Shown here one piece after another: positions 27,780 to 38,868 of a stretch of DNA of 64,000 nt. Location: positions 147,098 through 211,097 of the forward strand of contig CASFGA010000011.1 in the NCBI GenBank assembly GCA_949294185.1. The letters are read 5' to 3'. The translations under genes were made by a program, and so were the position numbers. Under the pieces are notes generated by a model. The model was not told where the DNA came from. It did not search any database and saw only the letters and a list, made by a program, of their open reading frames with translations. Source of the stretch: an uncultured Bacteroides sp. (GTDB lineage: Bacteria; Bacteroidota; Bacteroidia; Bacteroidales; Bacteroidaceae). How positions within the stretch are numbered: position 1 is the stretch's first letter; each line of letters begins with the position of its first letter.

Positions 27780-28586
27780 ATGAGAGTGAAATTTATGAGT
27801 CTGGGGAGTGGCAGTAGTGGAAACTGTTACTATCTTGGAACAGACACGTATGGCATATTGATTGATGCGGGAATAGGAATCCGCATGATAAAGAAAATAT
27901 TTAAAGACTATAGTTTAAACTTGGAGCATATCAGGGCGGTGCTTGTGACTCATGACCATGCCGACCACATTAAGGCTGTGGGATATCTGGCTGAGAAGTG
28001 CAATATACCTGTTTATGCTACTCCGGAAATCCATAAAGGGATTAACCGCAGCTATTGTGTGACGGAGAAACTGACTTCGGCTCATATCCGTCATATCTAC
28101 AAAGAAAAGGAGATTCAGATAGAAGACTTCCGTATTGTCTGTTTTGAGGTGCCGCATGACGGGACGGACAACGTGGGCTACAGCATTTGCATTGACGGTA
28201 AAAACTTCACTTTCCTAACGGACATCGGACATATCACGGAGACGGCGGCCAAATATATAAATGAGGCGAATTATTTGGTCATGGAGGCAAACTACGACGA
28301 GTCTATGCTCCAGATGGGGCCTTATCCCCGCCATCTGAAGGAACGGATAGCCGGGCCGAACGGACACATGTGTACGCACGAAATGGCCGAGTTTCTTGCC
28401 GGTAATTTCCCCTCGGGATTGAAATGTCTTTGGCTGTGTCATCTGAGCAAAGACAACAATCATCCGGAGCTTGCCTACAAGACTGTGGAGCTTGCTTTTC
28501 GGGAAAAGGGCATTGTTGTGGGCAAAGATGTGGAGGTTGTCCCGCTGAAGCGTACGGTTCCCTCGGGAATATATGTTTTTGAATAG
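27780..28586 (+). CDS. YycJ/WalJ-like MBL-fold metallohydrolase
   Basis: The 268-residue protein begins MRVKFMSLGSGSSGNCYYLGTD and has the metal motif VTHDHADHIKAVG (HxHxDH, about residues 58-64), with further ligands in EVPHDGTDNVGY and CHLSKDNNHPE. This arrangement (SLGSGSxGN, then THDHxDH) is that of the YycJ/WalJ group, thought to be a nuclease or phosphodiesterase acting on DNA ends. Cytoplasmic; normal length. It faces the TonB-domain gene on the other strand with only 8 nt between stops. Confidence 0.88.
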   Translation: MRVKFMSLGSGSSGNCYYLGTDTYGILIDAGIGIRMIKKIFKDYSLNLEHIRAVLVTHDHADHIKAVGYLAEKCNIPVYATPEIHKGINRSYCVTEKLTSAHIRHIYKEKEIQIEDFRIVCFEVPHDGTDNVGYSICIDGKNFTFLTDIGHITETAAKYINEANYLVMEANYDESMLQMGPYPRHLKERIAGPNGHMCTHEMAEFLAGNFPSGLKCLWLCHLSKDNNHPELAYKTVELAFREKGIVVGKDVEVVPLKRTVPSGIYVFE

Positions 28587-28594
28587 GAGACAAA

Positions 28595-29968
28595 TCATTT
28601 TTGACCGGCATCAGAAAAATTTATGGCCATGGTGTATGGTGTTTCGCAGAAGTGCGGATAGGGCGTAGCGGTGGCAGCCGGCTTCCATCGCGGCATGTTC
28701 CGGATGACTTGCAGGGCGGCTTCGTCGAACGCATCCGTTCCACTTCCGCGAATGATGTGGCAGTCCTTGACTTGTCCGTAGGAGTCGATGGTGAACCGGC
28801 ATACGACTTTGGCTTTTCTTCCCGTTCCGCGATAGAGTTTGGGGTAATGAATCTCTGTCTGCTCTCGGACAAACTTCATGCATGCCGCCATGCCGCCCGG
28901 ATATTCGGGCGCTTTTTCGGGGTTGACGAATGCATGGCTTTCCCATTCTTTCGCAGCCTGCTTGAGCTTTTGTCGGGTGTAGTATCGCTGCGGCCGGAAG
29001 GAAATGTAGGTATAGTATAAGCATCTGACGGGTTTTCCGTTTTCATCGCGTGCCGGAAGCCAGTGTCCTTTCAGGTTGCCTATCAGCCGCTCTACTTCTT
29101 TTGCGCAAGCCAACTCGCTGCTGTCTATGGCATGTGCCGGTTTTACAAAGCCCAGCGAATCTATCGTAAAGCCGTAAACGGCATAGCCTCCGCGTCCGGC
29201 CGCCAACATCTCGGATGGATAGTTCATGTTCTCATAGATGTAATCTTCTATACTCCGGTATCCGGGTGGCTCGGGAGCTTCGGCAATCTTTTCCGGTCCG
29301 ATCTGTTGGACTCCAAGCCTCCATATTCCGCGGTAAATGGGATTGCGTACCGTGGATAGGGTTTCGTGGTTCAGAATTTCCAACAGAGACTTTACTTCTT
29401 TTTTCGTGTTGTCCCAGTCGCTCTCGTGCCTGGCGATGCGTCGGTAGATGGAGTCTCCCAGGTCTGTTAGTGCGCGGGTAAGGGATTCCGGTTCAGGACT
29501 CCATTTCTGTGCCACCTTTGTCTCTCCCCGGTGTGCTGCGGCAAAGTAGCAGGTATAGCCGTCGAGACCTGCACTATACCCGTCGGTATCCTCCGCCAAC
29601 AGAATGGCGCGGCGGAAAAGCTGCCCCAATAAGCAATAGGTCTCTTGATCCGTCCGTGCGCTCACCGTTTCGGCGCACAGGCCTTCACTTGAGTAGGTTG
29701 CGAAAAGATTGTGGCCGCTCACCGCCTTCAACTCGTAGATGTCGCTTCCGGTCTTGACTGTTTCCCAGGCATGTATGTCATCCCATGCGCTGCGGTTAAG
29801 GAAGAAGGCCTGCGGCGAGGATGAAAAATAAGTGCGCAGGAAGTTTGCTCCCAACGCCTCATGGCTAAGTGTGTCTTGTGTAAGCTCAAGATACCGGTCT
29901 CTTAAGGTTTGGGCGTTGCCTGCAAGGCAAAGCAGACAATATAGAAATAGGATACCTGCGGTTTTCAT
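28595..29968 (-). CDS. Exported protein with two TonB C-terminal-like domains
   Basis: The 457-residue product starts with a signal peptide (MKTAGILFLYCLLCLAGNAQ). A helical region of about 190 residues follows, then two TonB-C-like beta-alpha-beta modules. The first is at about residues 235-325 (IEDYIYENMNYPSEM, YAVYGFTIDSLGFV). The second is at about 355-455 (EYPGGMAACMKFVREQTEIHYPK, VVCRFTIDSYGQVKDCHIIRGSGTDAFDEAALQVIRNMPRWKPA). It has no transmembrane anchor or Pro-rich stalk, so it is not a classical TonB energiser. A periplasmic interaction role is more likely. It has its own -7 element. Confidence 0.82.
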   Translation of the reverse strand: MKTAGILFLYCLLCLAGNAQTLRDRYLELTQDTLSHEALGANFLRTYFSSSPQAFFLNRSAWDDIHAWETVKTGSDIYELKAVSGHNLFATYSSEGLCAETVSARTDQETYCLLGQLFRRAILLAEDTDGYSAGLDGYTCYFAAAHRGETKVAQKWSPEPESLTRALTDLGDSIYRRIARHESDWDNTKKEVKSLLEILNHETLSTVRNPIYRGIWRLGVQQIGPEKIAEAPEPPGYRSIEDYIYENMNYPSEMLAAGRGGYAVYGFTIDSLGFVKPAHAIDSSELACAKEVERLIGNLKGHWLPARDENGKPVRCLYYTYISFRPQRYYTRQKLKQAAKEWESHAFVNPEKAPEYPGGMAACMKFVREQTEIHYPKLYRGTGRKAKVVCRFTIDSYGQVKDCHIIRGSGTDAFDEAALQVIRNMPRWKPAATATPYPHFCETPYTMAINFSDAGQK

Positions 29969-29987
29969 GATTTTGCGGTTGTTTCTT

Positions 29988-29995
29988 CAAAGATA
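29988..29995 (-). promoter_or_regulatory. -7 element of the TonB-domain gene
   Basis: The minus strand reads TATCTTTG, 19 bases before the ATG. Confidence 0.6.
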
Positions 29996-30019
29996 GTGAT
30001 AAATATGGATAGTTTTCCG

Positions 30020-30027
30020 TATATTCG
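30020..30027 (+). promoter_or_regulatory. -7-like element of yjbQ
   Basis: TATATTCG (TTCG variant of the consensus) lies 18 bases before the ATG at 30046. Confidence 0.45.
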
Positions 30028-30045
30028 TCTCAAAATTTATGGAAT

Positions 30046-30459
30046 ATGATACAGCAGACTACTTTCGTTTTAAGGGCCCGTGCGCGGGGTTTTCATTTGG
30101 TGACGGACGAGATTGCCGGACATTTGCCGCAGCTTCCAAAGGTGGGACTGGTGAATCTCTTCATCCAGCATACCAGTGCCGCGCTGTCAATCAATGAGAA
30201 CTGTGATCCGGATGTGCGCAGTGATATGGAAAAAATCTTCAACAATCTGGTTAAAGAGCGCGAATCATGGTATGATCATACGCTTGAGGGGTGGGATGAC
30301 ATGCCTGCTCACGCCAAATCGACGATGGTTGGAGCCAGTCTGACGATTCCGGTTACTGACGGGCGTTTGAATTTGGGTACTTGGCAGGGAATTTATCTTT
30401 GTGAGTTTCGCAATCACGGTGGGCGCAGACGCATCGTTGCGACTGTTGTAGGAGAATGA
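30046..30459 (+). CDS. YjbQ/UPF0047 family protein
   Basis: The 137-residue protein matches UPF0047 throughout: RGFHLVTDEI, GLVNLFIQHTSAALSINENCDPDVRSDME, YDHTLEGWDDMPAHAKSTMVGASLTIPVTDGRLNLGTWQGIYLCEFRNHGGRRRIVATV. The conserved His, Glu and Asp residues sit in HTSAALSINEN and HAKS. Some members have weak thiamine-phosphate synthase activity, but the physiological role is open. Cytoplasmic, single-gene unit just upstream of the ATP synthase operon. Confidence 0.93.
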   Translation: MIQQTTFVLRARARGFHLVTDEIAGHLPQLPKVGLVNLFIQHTSAALSINENCDPDVRSDMEKIFNNLVKERESWYDHTLEGWDDMPAHAKSTMVGASLTIPVTDGRLNLGTWQGIYLCEFRNHGGRRRIVATVVGE

Positions 30460-30647
30460 GAGTGCACATGAAAAGGTCGTTTTGTGCAGGCCTGAGACAG
30501 GTTTGAATGTGCTCTTGTGTAAATAAATGTTTATAAATGTCGGCTATTTCAAAATGAAATATTCTGTTTGGCTTGATTTATAGATAATATCTAAATTTTA
30601 CGGCTAAAAAATGTTACTTTGTGATACACGGTAGGAGGATTATTTTC

Positions 30648-30655
30648 TATATTTG
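30648..30655 (+). promoter_or_regulatory. -7 element of the ATP synthase operon
   Basis: TATATTTG is a perfect consensus 42 bases before atpD. A TTTG at 30618-30621 lies farther upstream than the usual spacing. Confidence 0.6.
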
Positions 30656-30682
30656 TGACACTAAAAATAGTCAAACGTTTAA

Positions 30683-32227
<1,545 letters not shown>

Positions 32228-32316
32228 TTTTAGACAATGGTTGGCAGGACATGCGATTGGGGGTTCTCTTTTATTCGCAGGAGCTTGCAATTTTGTCGAA
32301 CATAAAAATAGAAAGT

Positions 32317-32562
32317 ATGAAAGAACTTCATCTGGTTATTGTTTCGCCTGAACGGACTATATATGATGGAAAGGCAGACTCTGTGGTGTTGCCGGGAGAA
32401 CTTGGAAGTTTCCAGGTGCTGGTAAACCATGCGCCTATCATTTCATCTTTAGTTGCGGGAGAAGTGAGATACGTGGCCGGAAAGGAAACGCAGTCCTTGA
32501 ATATAAAAGGAGGATTCGTAGAAGTCAGAGACAATCAGATTTCAGCTTGCGTTGAGCTTTGA
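32317..32562 (+). CDS. atpC: ATP synthase F1 subunit epsilon, short form
   Basis: The start at 32317 (MKELHLVIVSPERTIYDGKADSVVLPGELGSFQVLVNHAPIISSL) fits the family. The product is only 81 residues, that is, the N-terminal beta-sandwich that binds gamma, and it ends where the two-helix C-terminal domain of the usual 130-140-residue subunit would begin. Lack of that domain removes the known epsilon-based inhibition of ATP hydrolysis. Short epsilon subunits are usual in this phylum, so this is probably not a truncation. Confidence 0.92.
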   Translation: MKELHLVIVSPERTIYDGKADSVVLPGELGSFQVLVNHAPIISSLVAGEVRYVAGKETQSLNIKGGFVEVRDNQISACVEL

Positions 32563-32631
32563 GAAAAGCGATGCGGGCGATGAACCGAATATGTTTTTGG
32601 TAGCTTTTCGGATGAAAAACTACACGATACT

Positions 32632-33120
32632 ATGTTTTTGTTAACCGTAAAGAAAAAGTTTATTAGAGAATTGACTGCTATTAGTGTAATTCTCACCGTA
32701 ATGGTGGCATTGATATATCATGTGTTTATACCTGAGAGGTATTTCCTATGGTTCCCTGCTATTCCGGTATTCTTTTATCTTTTCGGTTTGTTTTACATTT
32801 ACATGTTCGCGTTCAACTATCGATTGGGGCTTGATAAAATAGCGATGACTTACCTTGTATGTAAGGCGTTGAAGTTTATCTTGAGTGCTTTGGTTCTGGT
32901 CTTTTATGGATTTGTGGTGGGACATGAGGTGATAGCGTTTTTTGTTACCTTCCTATCCTTTTATTTCGCGTTCCTGATTTTTGAGACCCGTTTCTTTCTT
33001 CGTTTTGAAGCAAAACTGAAATTAAGAAAACAAGCAGATAATGAAAAAAATACGGTACATAGTGATATCCCTTCTTCTTCTGTTGGGCATTCCGGCAATG
33101 TTAAGCGCTCAGGAAAGTAA
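32632..33120 (+). CDS. Small membrane protein in the ATP synthase operon (AtpI position)
   Basis: The 162-residue protein has four hydrophobic segments (ELTAISVILTVMVALIYHVF, YFLWFPAIPVFFYLFGLFYIYMF, IAMTYLVCKALKFILSALVLVFYGF, VIAFFVTFLSFYFAFLIFETRFF) and a hydrophilic tail. It occupies the place of AtpI/UncI, which helps c-ring assembly, but I see no clear AtpI signature, so the role is inferred from position only. Its 3' end overlaps atpB by 80 nt in another frame, so its C-terminal 26 residues are encoded over the atpB signal peptide. Confidence 0.8.
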   Translation: MFLLTVKKKFIRELTAISVILTVMVALIYHVFIPERYFLWFPAIPVFFYLFGLFYIYMFAFNYRLGLDKIAMTYLVCKALKFILSALVLVFYGFVVGHEVIAFFVTFLSFYFAFLIFETRFFLRFEAKLKLRKQADNEKNTVHSDIPSSSVGHSGNVKRSGK

Positions 33121-34102
33121 GGCAACAGATGTAGATGTGAACGAATTGGTGTTCGGGCATATAGGAGATGCTTATGAATGGCATATTGCTACTTTTGGAG
33201 ATACTCCGGTAAGTATTCCTCTTCCGGTTATAGTGAAGAGCAGTACAGGTTGGCATGTTTTCTGTTCGTCTGAATTGGAAGGTGGAAGAGAGCATGAAGG
33301 TTTGTATATTGCCGAAGGGGGTGCCTATAATGGCAAGATAGTTGAAAAGAATGCTGAGGGAGAAGAAGTAAGGCCGTTCGATATTTCTATTACGAAGGAT
33401 GTGCTGGGACTGTTTATCAACAGTGCTGTGCTGATTGTCATTATGATGGCATGCGTGCGTTGGTATAAGAAACATCCCGTAGAGCAGGGTGCGCCGCGTG
33501 GTGGTGTGGGGATGATGGAAGCCTTGATACTGATGATTTATGATGATGTCATTAAGGGATGTGTAGGGGAAGACTATAAACGGTATGCTCCTTACCTGCT
33601 GACAGCTTTTTTCTTTGTCCTGGTCAACAACCTTATGGGCTTGGTTCCCATTTTTCCTGGCGGAGCGAACGTGACAGGCAATATCGCAATCACATTGGTA
33701 TTGGCTTTGTGCACATTCTTGCTGACTAATATTTTTGGAACAAAAGAATATTGGAAAGAGATTTTCTGGCCGGATGTGCCTACATGGTTAAAGGCTCCCG
33801 TTCCTATGATGCCGTTAATAGAATTTTTTGGCATATTCACAAAGCCGTTTGCTCTGATGATACGTCTTTTTGCCAATATCATGGCCGGACATGCCGCTGT
33901 ATTAAGTTTGATAGCCATTATCTTTATTACAGTAAAGGCAGGCCCTGTCATCAATGGCTCAATGACATTTGTCGCTGTAGTATTCGGCATCTTTATGAAT
34001 GCACTTGAGATACTGGTTGCGTTCATTCAGGCTTATGTCTTTACGATGCTGTCAGCCGTTTTCATCGGTCTGTCGCGCGTAAAGGGACATGGGACTAAAT
34101 AA
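33041..34102 (+). CDS. atpB: ATP synthase Fo subunit a
   Basis: The 353-residue protein has a long N-terminal extension beginning with a signal-like segment (MKKIRYIVISLLLLLGIPAMLSAQ) and a periplasmic stretch of about 110 residues before the membrane part. The core has the essential arginine in LMIRLFANIMAGH, and GKP-type KPFALMIRLFANIMAGHAAVL and AFIQAYVFTML are standard. Subunit a carries ions between the half-channels and the c ring. The start at 33041 lies inside the preceding gene; that overlap of 80 nt is supported by the good signal peptide and the absence of a later plausible start. Confidence 0.95.
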   Translation: MKKIRYIVISLLLLLGIPAMLSAQESKATDVDVNELVFGHIGDAYEWHIATFGDTPVSIPLPVIVKSSTGWHVFCSSELEGGREHEGLYIAEGGAYNGKIVEKNAEGEEVRPFDISITKDVLGLFINSAVLIVIMMACVRWYKKHPVEQGAPRGGVGMMEALILMIYDDVIKGCVGEDYKRYAPYLLTAFFFVLVNNLMGLVPIFPGGANVTGNIAITLVLALCTFLLTNIFGTKEYWKEIFWPDVPTWLKAPVPMMPLIEFFGIFTKPFALMIRLFANIMAGHAAVLSLIAIIFITVKAGPVINGSMTFVAVVFGIFMNALEILVAFIQAYVFTMLSAVFIGLSRVKGHGTK

Positions 34103-34121
34103 AAATAGAATCTAAAATTAA

Positions 34122-34406
<285 letters not shown>

Positions 34407-34416
34407 TTTAAAAAGT

Positions 34417-34920
34417 ATGGGATTATTAACTCCGGATCCGGGACTGCTGTTTTGGATGATTGTCACGTTTGGAGTCGTATTCTTTATTTTGGCGAAATAC
34501 GGCTTCCCGGTGGTCATTAAAATGGTGGAGGACCGGAAAACGTATATTGATGACTCGCTGAAGGCGGCGCGTGAAGCCAATGAACAGTTGGCTAATGTGA
34601 AGTTGGAAAGCGATAAAGTCTTGGCTCAGGCGCGTGAAGAGCAAGGGCGCATCTTGAGTGAAGCGGCTGCAACCCGTGACCGCATCATTAAGGAAGCTCA
34701 AGAACGTGCTCGGCGTGAGGGACAACGTTTGATGGACGAGATGAAGAAGCAGATTGAGACTGAAAAAGAAAGTGCAATCCGCGATATCCGTCGTCAGGTG
34801 GCTGTCTTGTCTGTCGGTATAGCTGAAAAGATAATGCGCAGTAAGCTTGCCGACGAAAAGGAACAGACTGAGTTGATAGACCGTATGTTGGATGAAATGA
34901 TAGAATCTTCTAAACAATAG
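34417..34920 (+). CDS. atpF: ATP synthase Fo subunit b
   Basis: The 167-residue protein has one N-terminal membrane helix ([24 protein letters not shown]) and a long charged helix (about residues 40-165) rich in heptads (ARAEEQ-type [35 protein letters not shown]), ending in the delta-binding region. It is the peripheral stator stalk. It follows atpE by 10 nt. Confidence 0.95.
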   Translation: MGLLTPDPGLLFWMIVTFGVVFFILAKYGFPVVIKMVEDRKTYIDDSLKAAREANEQLANVKLESDKVLAQAREEQGRILSEAAATRDRIIKEAQERARREGQRLMDEMKKQIETEKESAIRDIRRQVAVLSVGIAEKIMRSKLADEKEQTELIDRMLDEMIESSKQ

Positions 34921-34929
34921 TGACAGGTT

Positions 34930-35484
34930 ATGAATACAGGAGTTGCTTCGAGGCGTTATGCGAAGGCGTTGCTTGCTTATGCAAAGGCAGATGGTAAGGA
35001 AGAACAGGTATATGAAGAGGTGAAGATGCTTGCCGCCAGTTATGCGGATGTCCCCGGATTGCGTCGTGCAATAGAAAATCCTGTGTTGGATGCAGAAAAG
35101 AAACTTGATTTGCTTCGTGAAGCCGCAGGGGGAAAAGATGTGAGCAAAGAATTGATGCGCTTTTTTAACTTGGTGCTTGAGGGGCGAAGAGAGAAGTATT
35201 TGCAGTTTATGGCTTGGTCATATATTGATTTGTATCGGGAAGACAAAAACATCCTCATGGGAAAACTGATAACTGCTGTTCCTTCTGAGCGTCTGGTCCG
35301 CCATATCGTAGATTTGGTCGGTAGCCATACACATGGTAGTGTAGAGTTGGATGCTCAGCTTGATCCGGACATTATCGGCGGTTACATTATTGAACTGGAG
35401 GGTTATCGTTTGGATGCCAGTGTGGCTAATCAGTTGAAGAGGGTAAAGCAGCAGTTTATTGCGAAAAACAGAAGAATAGTTTAA
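34930..35484 (+). CDS. atpH: ATP synthase F1 subunit delta
   Basis: The 184-residue subunit begins VASRRYAKALLAYAKADGKEEQVYEEV and has the C-terminal pattern DPDIIGGYIIELEGYRLDASVANQLKRVKQQF (the GGxxxxxxDxxxDxSvxxqL signature). It links the b stalk to the top of F1. It lies 9 nt after atpF. Confidence 0.94.
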   Translation: MNTGVASRRYAKALLAYAKADGKEEQVYEEVKMLAASYADVPGLRRAIENPVLDAEKKLDLLREAAGGKDVSKELMRFFNLVLEGRREKYLQFMAWSYIDLYREDKNILMGKLITAVPSERLVRHIVDLVGSHTHGSVELDAQLDPDIIGGYIIELEGYRLDASVANQLKRVKQQFIAKNRRIV

Positions 35485-35553
35485 TAAAATGGGAAGTGGA
35501 AGGTAAAGGTTCGGCCTTTTGGACTTTCATTACTCATTATCAAAAAAGTAATT

Positions 35554-37143
35554 ATGCCAGAGAATACAATAAAACCCAGTGAAGTTTCGGAAGTATTGCT
35601 TCAGCAGTTGCAGGGGATTGATACTTCTTTGAAATTTGATGAAGTGGGAACCGTCTTGCAAGTGAGCGATGGAGTGGCTCGTATTTACGGATTGCGTAAT
35701 GCGGAGGCCAACGAATTGTTGCAGTTTGAAAACGGTGTAATGGGTACTGTGATGAATCTGGAAGAGGACAATGTAGGAGCAGTGCTGCTTGGCCCTACTG
35801 ACCAGATTAAAGAAGGTATGATAGTAAAACGTACCAAGCGTATTGCTTCTATCCGTGTTGGTGAGAGCATGCTGGGGCGTGTTATAGATCCTTTGGGAAA
35901 TCCGTTGGACGGGCGGGGAGAAATCGGAGGCGAACTTTGTGAAATGCCATTGGAGCGCAAGGCTCCGGGAGTTATATTCCGTCAGCCCGTAACTGAACCG
36001 TTGCAGACGGGACTGAAGGCAATCGATGCGATGATTCCTATCGGGCGAGGACAGCGTGAGTTGATTATCGGCGACCGTCAGACAGGAAAGACGGCGATTG
36101 CCATCGATACAATCATTAACCAACGTTCTAATTACGAAGCGGGTGATCCAGTGTATTGTATCTATGTGGCAATCGGTCAGAAAGGTTCTACCGTAGCCAG
36201 TATTGTCAACGCCTTGCGTGAGAAAGGGGCAATGGATTATACGATTGTGGTGGCGGCTACGGCTTCCGACCCTGCGGCATTGCAATATTATGCTCCGTTT
36301 GCGGGAGCTGCTATCGGAGAATATTTCCGTGATACGGGCCGTCATGCCTTGGTTGTGTACGATGATTTGTCAAAGCAGGCAGTTGCTTACCGTGAGGTAT
36401 CCTTGATTCTTCGCCGTCCGTCAGGCCGTGAAGCATATCCTGGTGATATCTTTTATCTGCATTCTCGTCTGCTGGAACGTGCGGCAAAGATTATCAGCCA
36501 GCAGGAAGTTGCTGAGCAGATGAACGACTTGCCGGCAAGTCTGAAAGGAAAGGTAAAGGCAGGCGGTTCGCTTACAGCCTTGCCTATCATTGAGACGCAG
36601 GCGGGAGATGTCTCTGCTTATATCCCGACGAATGTAATCTCCATTACCGACGGTCAGATATTCCTTGAGAGCGATTTGTTTAATCAAGGTTTCCGTCCGG
36701 CCATCAATGTCGGTATTTCTGTTTCCCGTGTGGGAGGTAGTGCGCAGATTAAGAGTATGAAGAAAGTGGCCGGAACTTTGAAGATTGACCAGGCACAGTA
36801 TCGTGAGTTGGAAGCATTCTCTAAATTCAGCAGCGATATGGATCCGGTAACGGCAATGACAATCGACCGCGGACGAAAGAATAACCAGCTCCTTATACAG
36901 CCTCAATACTCTCCGATGCCGGTAGGTGAGCAGGTTGCTATCCTGTATTGCGGAACACATGGTCTGATGCATGATATTCCTCTTGCTAAGGTGCGTGCTT
37001 TCCAAGATGCGTTTCTCACCAATCTTCGTGCCAATCATCAGGCCGATGTCATTGATGTGTTGGGAGCGGGCAAGGTCAGCGATGAAATAACAGCGATTAT
37101 AGAAAAGGTTGCGGCAGAAACAGCCGGACAGTTTAAAGAGTAA
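35554..37143 (+). CDS. atpA: ATP synthase F1 subunit alpha
   Basis: The 529-residue non-catalytic subunit has the Walker [15 protein letters not shown] (about residues 170-183) and the conserved region [33 protein letters not shown], and the QRE-type tail. It binds regulatory nucleotide and supplies the arginine finger to beta. A gap of 69 nt separates it from atpH, the largest within the second half of the operon; I see no promoter there. Confidence 0.97.
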   Translation: MPENTIKPSEVSEVLLQQLQGIDTSLKFDEVGTVLQVSDGVARIYGLRNAEANELLQFENGVMGTVMNLEEDNVGAVLLGPTDQIKEGMIVKRTKRIASIRVGESMLGRVIDPLGNPLDGRGEIGGELCEMPLERKAPGVIFRQPVTEPLQTGLKAIDAMIPIGRGQRELIIGDRQTGKTAIAIDTIINQRSNYEAGDPVYCIYVAIGQKGSTVASIVNALREKGAMDYTIVVAATASDPAALQYYAPFAGAAIGEYFRDTGRHALVVYDDLSKQAVAYREVSLILRRPSGREAYPGDIFYLHSRLLERAAKIISQQEVAEQMNDLPASLKGKVKAGGSLTALPIIETQAGDVSAYIPTNVISITDGQIFLESDLFNQGFRPAINVGISVSRVGGSAQIKSMKKVAGTLKIDQAQYRELEAFSKFSSDMDPVTAMTIDRGRKNNQLLIQPQYSPMPVGEQVAILYCGTHGLMHDIPLAKVRAFQDAFLTNLRANHQADVIDVLGAGKVSDEITAIIEKVAAETAGQFKE

Positions 37144-37148
37144 GCATC

Positions 37149-38039
37149 ATGGCATCACTGAAAGAAATAAAAGGAAGAATAAGCTCAATCAACGGGACGC
37201 TGAAGATTACTTCGGCGATGAAGATGGTATCTTCGTCGAAACTCCACAAGGCGCAGGAGGCCATCGAGAACATGCTTCCTTATGAGCGAAGGCTGCACCG
37301 CATGCTCACAGACTTTCTGAGTGCGGGACTTGCGGTTGAGTCGTCTTTCACCGTGAAACGTGATGTGAAGAAGGTTGCAATCGTCGTGTTTGCGTCTAAC
37401 AGCAGTCTGTGTGGCGGTTTCAATGCGAATGTGATCCGCCATCTGGGCGGAATGATTGATGAGTATGGCAAGCAGGTAGGCCTGGAGAATATTCTGGTTT
37501 ATCCGATAGGCCGTAAGGTAGCCGATGCGGTAAAGAAGATAAAGGGCGTTGTTCCGATGGGCGATTACCAACGGATGAGCAGTCGGCCTAATTATCAGGA
37601 TGCGGCTGATTTGGCGGTAGATTTGATTGACCGCTTCTTGAGCGGGGAGATTCAGCGGGTGGAGCTGCTGTATAATCATTTCAAGTCTACTTCCTCGCAG
37701 GTTCTGACTCGCGAAATGTACCTGCCTATCGACTTGTCTGCCTCTTCCGGTGAGGGAGAAGATGCTGAGCCGGATGGGAGCAGGGAGGCTGACTACATCA
37801 TTGAGCCTTCTGCTGAAAAGGTTTTTCAAGAGCTGCTGCCTAAGGTCTTGCGCATGAAAATCTATACGGCCCTGCTTGATTCGAACGCGTCTGAACATGC
37901 TGCGCGGATGATGGCCATGCAGGTCGCTACGGATAATGCCAATGACCTGATTCAGGAATTGACATTAATGTACAATAAGAGCCGTCAGCAGGCTATAACG
38001 AACGAGTTGCTGGACATTGTTGGCGGTACGATGGCTTAA
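37149..38039 (+). CDS. atpG: ATP synthase F1 subunit gamma
   Basis: The 296-residue rotor shaft has the standard coiled-coil ends: MASLKEIKGRISSINGTLKITSAMKMVSSSKLHKAQ at the start and HAARMMAMQVATDNANDLIQELTLMYNKSRQQAITNELLDIVGG at the end. The central Rossmann-like domain is normal except for an acidic insertion (SASSGEGEDAEPDGSREADY). It is the last gene of the operon and ends at a terminator 6 nt downstream. Confidence 0.96.
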   Translation: MASLKEIKGRISSINGTLKITSAMKMVSSSKLHKAQEAIENMLPYERRLHRMLTDFLSAGLAVESSFTVKRDVKKVAIVVFASNSSLCGGFNANVIRHLGGMIDEYGKQVGLENILVYPIGRKVADAVKKIKGVVPMGDYQRMSSRPNYQDAADLAVDLIDRFLSGEIQRVELLYNHFKSTSSQVLTREMYLPIDLSASSGEGEDAEPDGSREADYIIEPSAEKVFQELLPKVLRMKIYTALLDSNASEHAARMMAMQVATDNANDLIQELTLMYNKSRQQAITNELLDIVGGTMA

Positions 38040-38044
38040 AAAGA

Positions 38045-38084
38045 AAAAACTGTACCCGGAATTTGATTCTGTGGTACAGTTTTT
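38045..38084 (+). terminator. ATP synthase operon terminator
   Basis: aaaaactgtacc (38045-38056) pairs perfectly with ggtacagttttt (38073-38084). Confidence 0.85.
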
Positions 38085-38185
38085 ACGAAATAAACCAAAA
38101 AAATAATCTTAAAAAGAAAACACGTTATTCTTGTTTCTAAATTCATAAACACGGAAGCAGAGGATAATGTTCACTGCTTCTTCAT

Positions 38186-38617
38186 TTATCTTCCCATAAA
38201 ATAAACAGGTTCTCCATCAAGCAGGCAGTTCAGTTGGTTGCCTCCCATCGCGATGTTGTCCATGTAGGAAAAGTCCCTCGGCCCGTATTTCATGCGGATG
38301 CTGGTATAGATGCTGTTGTACCAGTCCCATGCGAAAGTGTAGCTGCTTTCCTGTACATATCCGTAGCGGTCGCGGGTCAGCATATAGTCTTCTCCCGTAT
38401 GGTCGGGAAAGAATATGAGCTCTTGATAGTGGTATACTCCATTGTTGTCATACCATTCGTCAGACCAGGGGCGGCTGCATAGATAGCCTGTCGCTTCATG
38501 GTAGCCGTTGGTCGTATTGCCGAATTCTATGCCGATTCCCACACGCTCGCATGATGTGAGCGAAAATGCAAGTGCCATAATTGCAATGAGCGGATATAGT
38601 TTGTACTTTGTCTTCAT
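38186..38617 (-). CDS. Small lipoprotein of unknown function
   Basis: The 143-residue product has a lipoprotein signal (MKTKYKLYPLIAIMALAFSLTSC, lipobox LTSC). The mature part is rich in aromatic residues (GYLCSRPWSDEWYDNNGVYHYQELIFFPDHTGEDYML) and resembles the small secreted beta-sheet lipoproteins common in Bacteroides, but I cannot name the family. It has its own -7 element and stands alone. Confidence 0.75.
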   Translation of the reverse strand: MKTKYKLYPLIAIMALAFSLTSCERVGIGIEFGNTTNGYHEATGYLCSRPWSDEWYDNNGVYHYQELIFFPDHTGEDYMLTRDRYGYVQESSYTFAWDWYNSIYTSIRMKYGPRDFSYMDNIAMGGNQLNCLLDGEPVYFMGR

Positions 38618-38649
38618 GGCGTTTTCCTCCTTTGTTTTTTTTGATGAAG

Positions 38650-38657
38650 CAAAGATA
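38650..38657 (-). promoter_or_regulatory. -7 element of the small lipoprotein gene
   Basis: The minus strand reads TATCTTTG, 32 bases before the ATG at 38617. Confidence 0.6.
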
Positions 38658-38812
38658 GCAGGGGGATTTGATACATCCGAATGATTTTTCCTATCTGTTC
38701 AGGGAATTTTCCTATCGGCATTAGGGATTTCCCCTTGTGTCGTGATGTTGGGGGCTTTTGAAGGCATGCGGTTGGGTGCTGTTGGAAAATTGATTGGGAC
38801 AGGATGGAATTA

Positions 38813-38856
38813 TATTTTTGCCGGTATGGTATGCCGGACCTGACAGGGCAAAGCGT
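38813..38856. terminator. Possible terminator after the 38869-39765 gene
   Basis: On the minus strand a hairpin (cctgac/gtcagg) and an imperfect ccggcat/ataccgg hairpin are followed by caaaaatat. On the plus strand the same bases include TATTTTTG (38813-38820), a promoter-like match with no gene after it, so the terminator reading is preferred. Confidence 0.4.
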
Positions 38857-38868
38857 CAGGCATGACGG

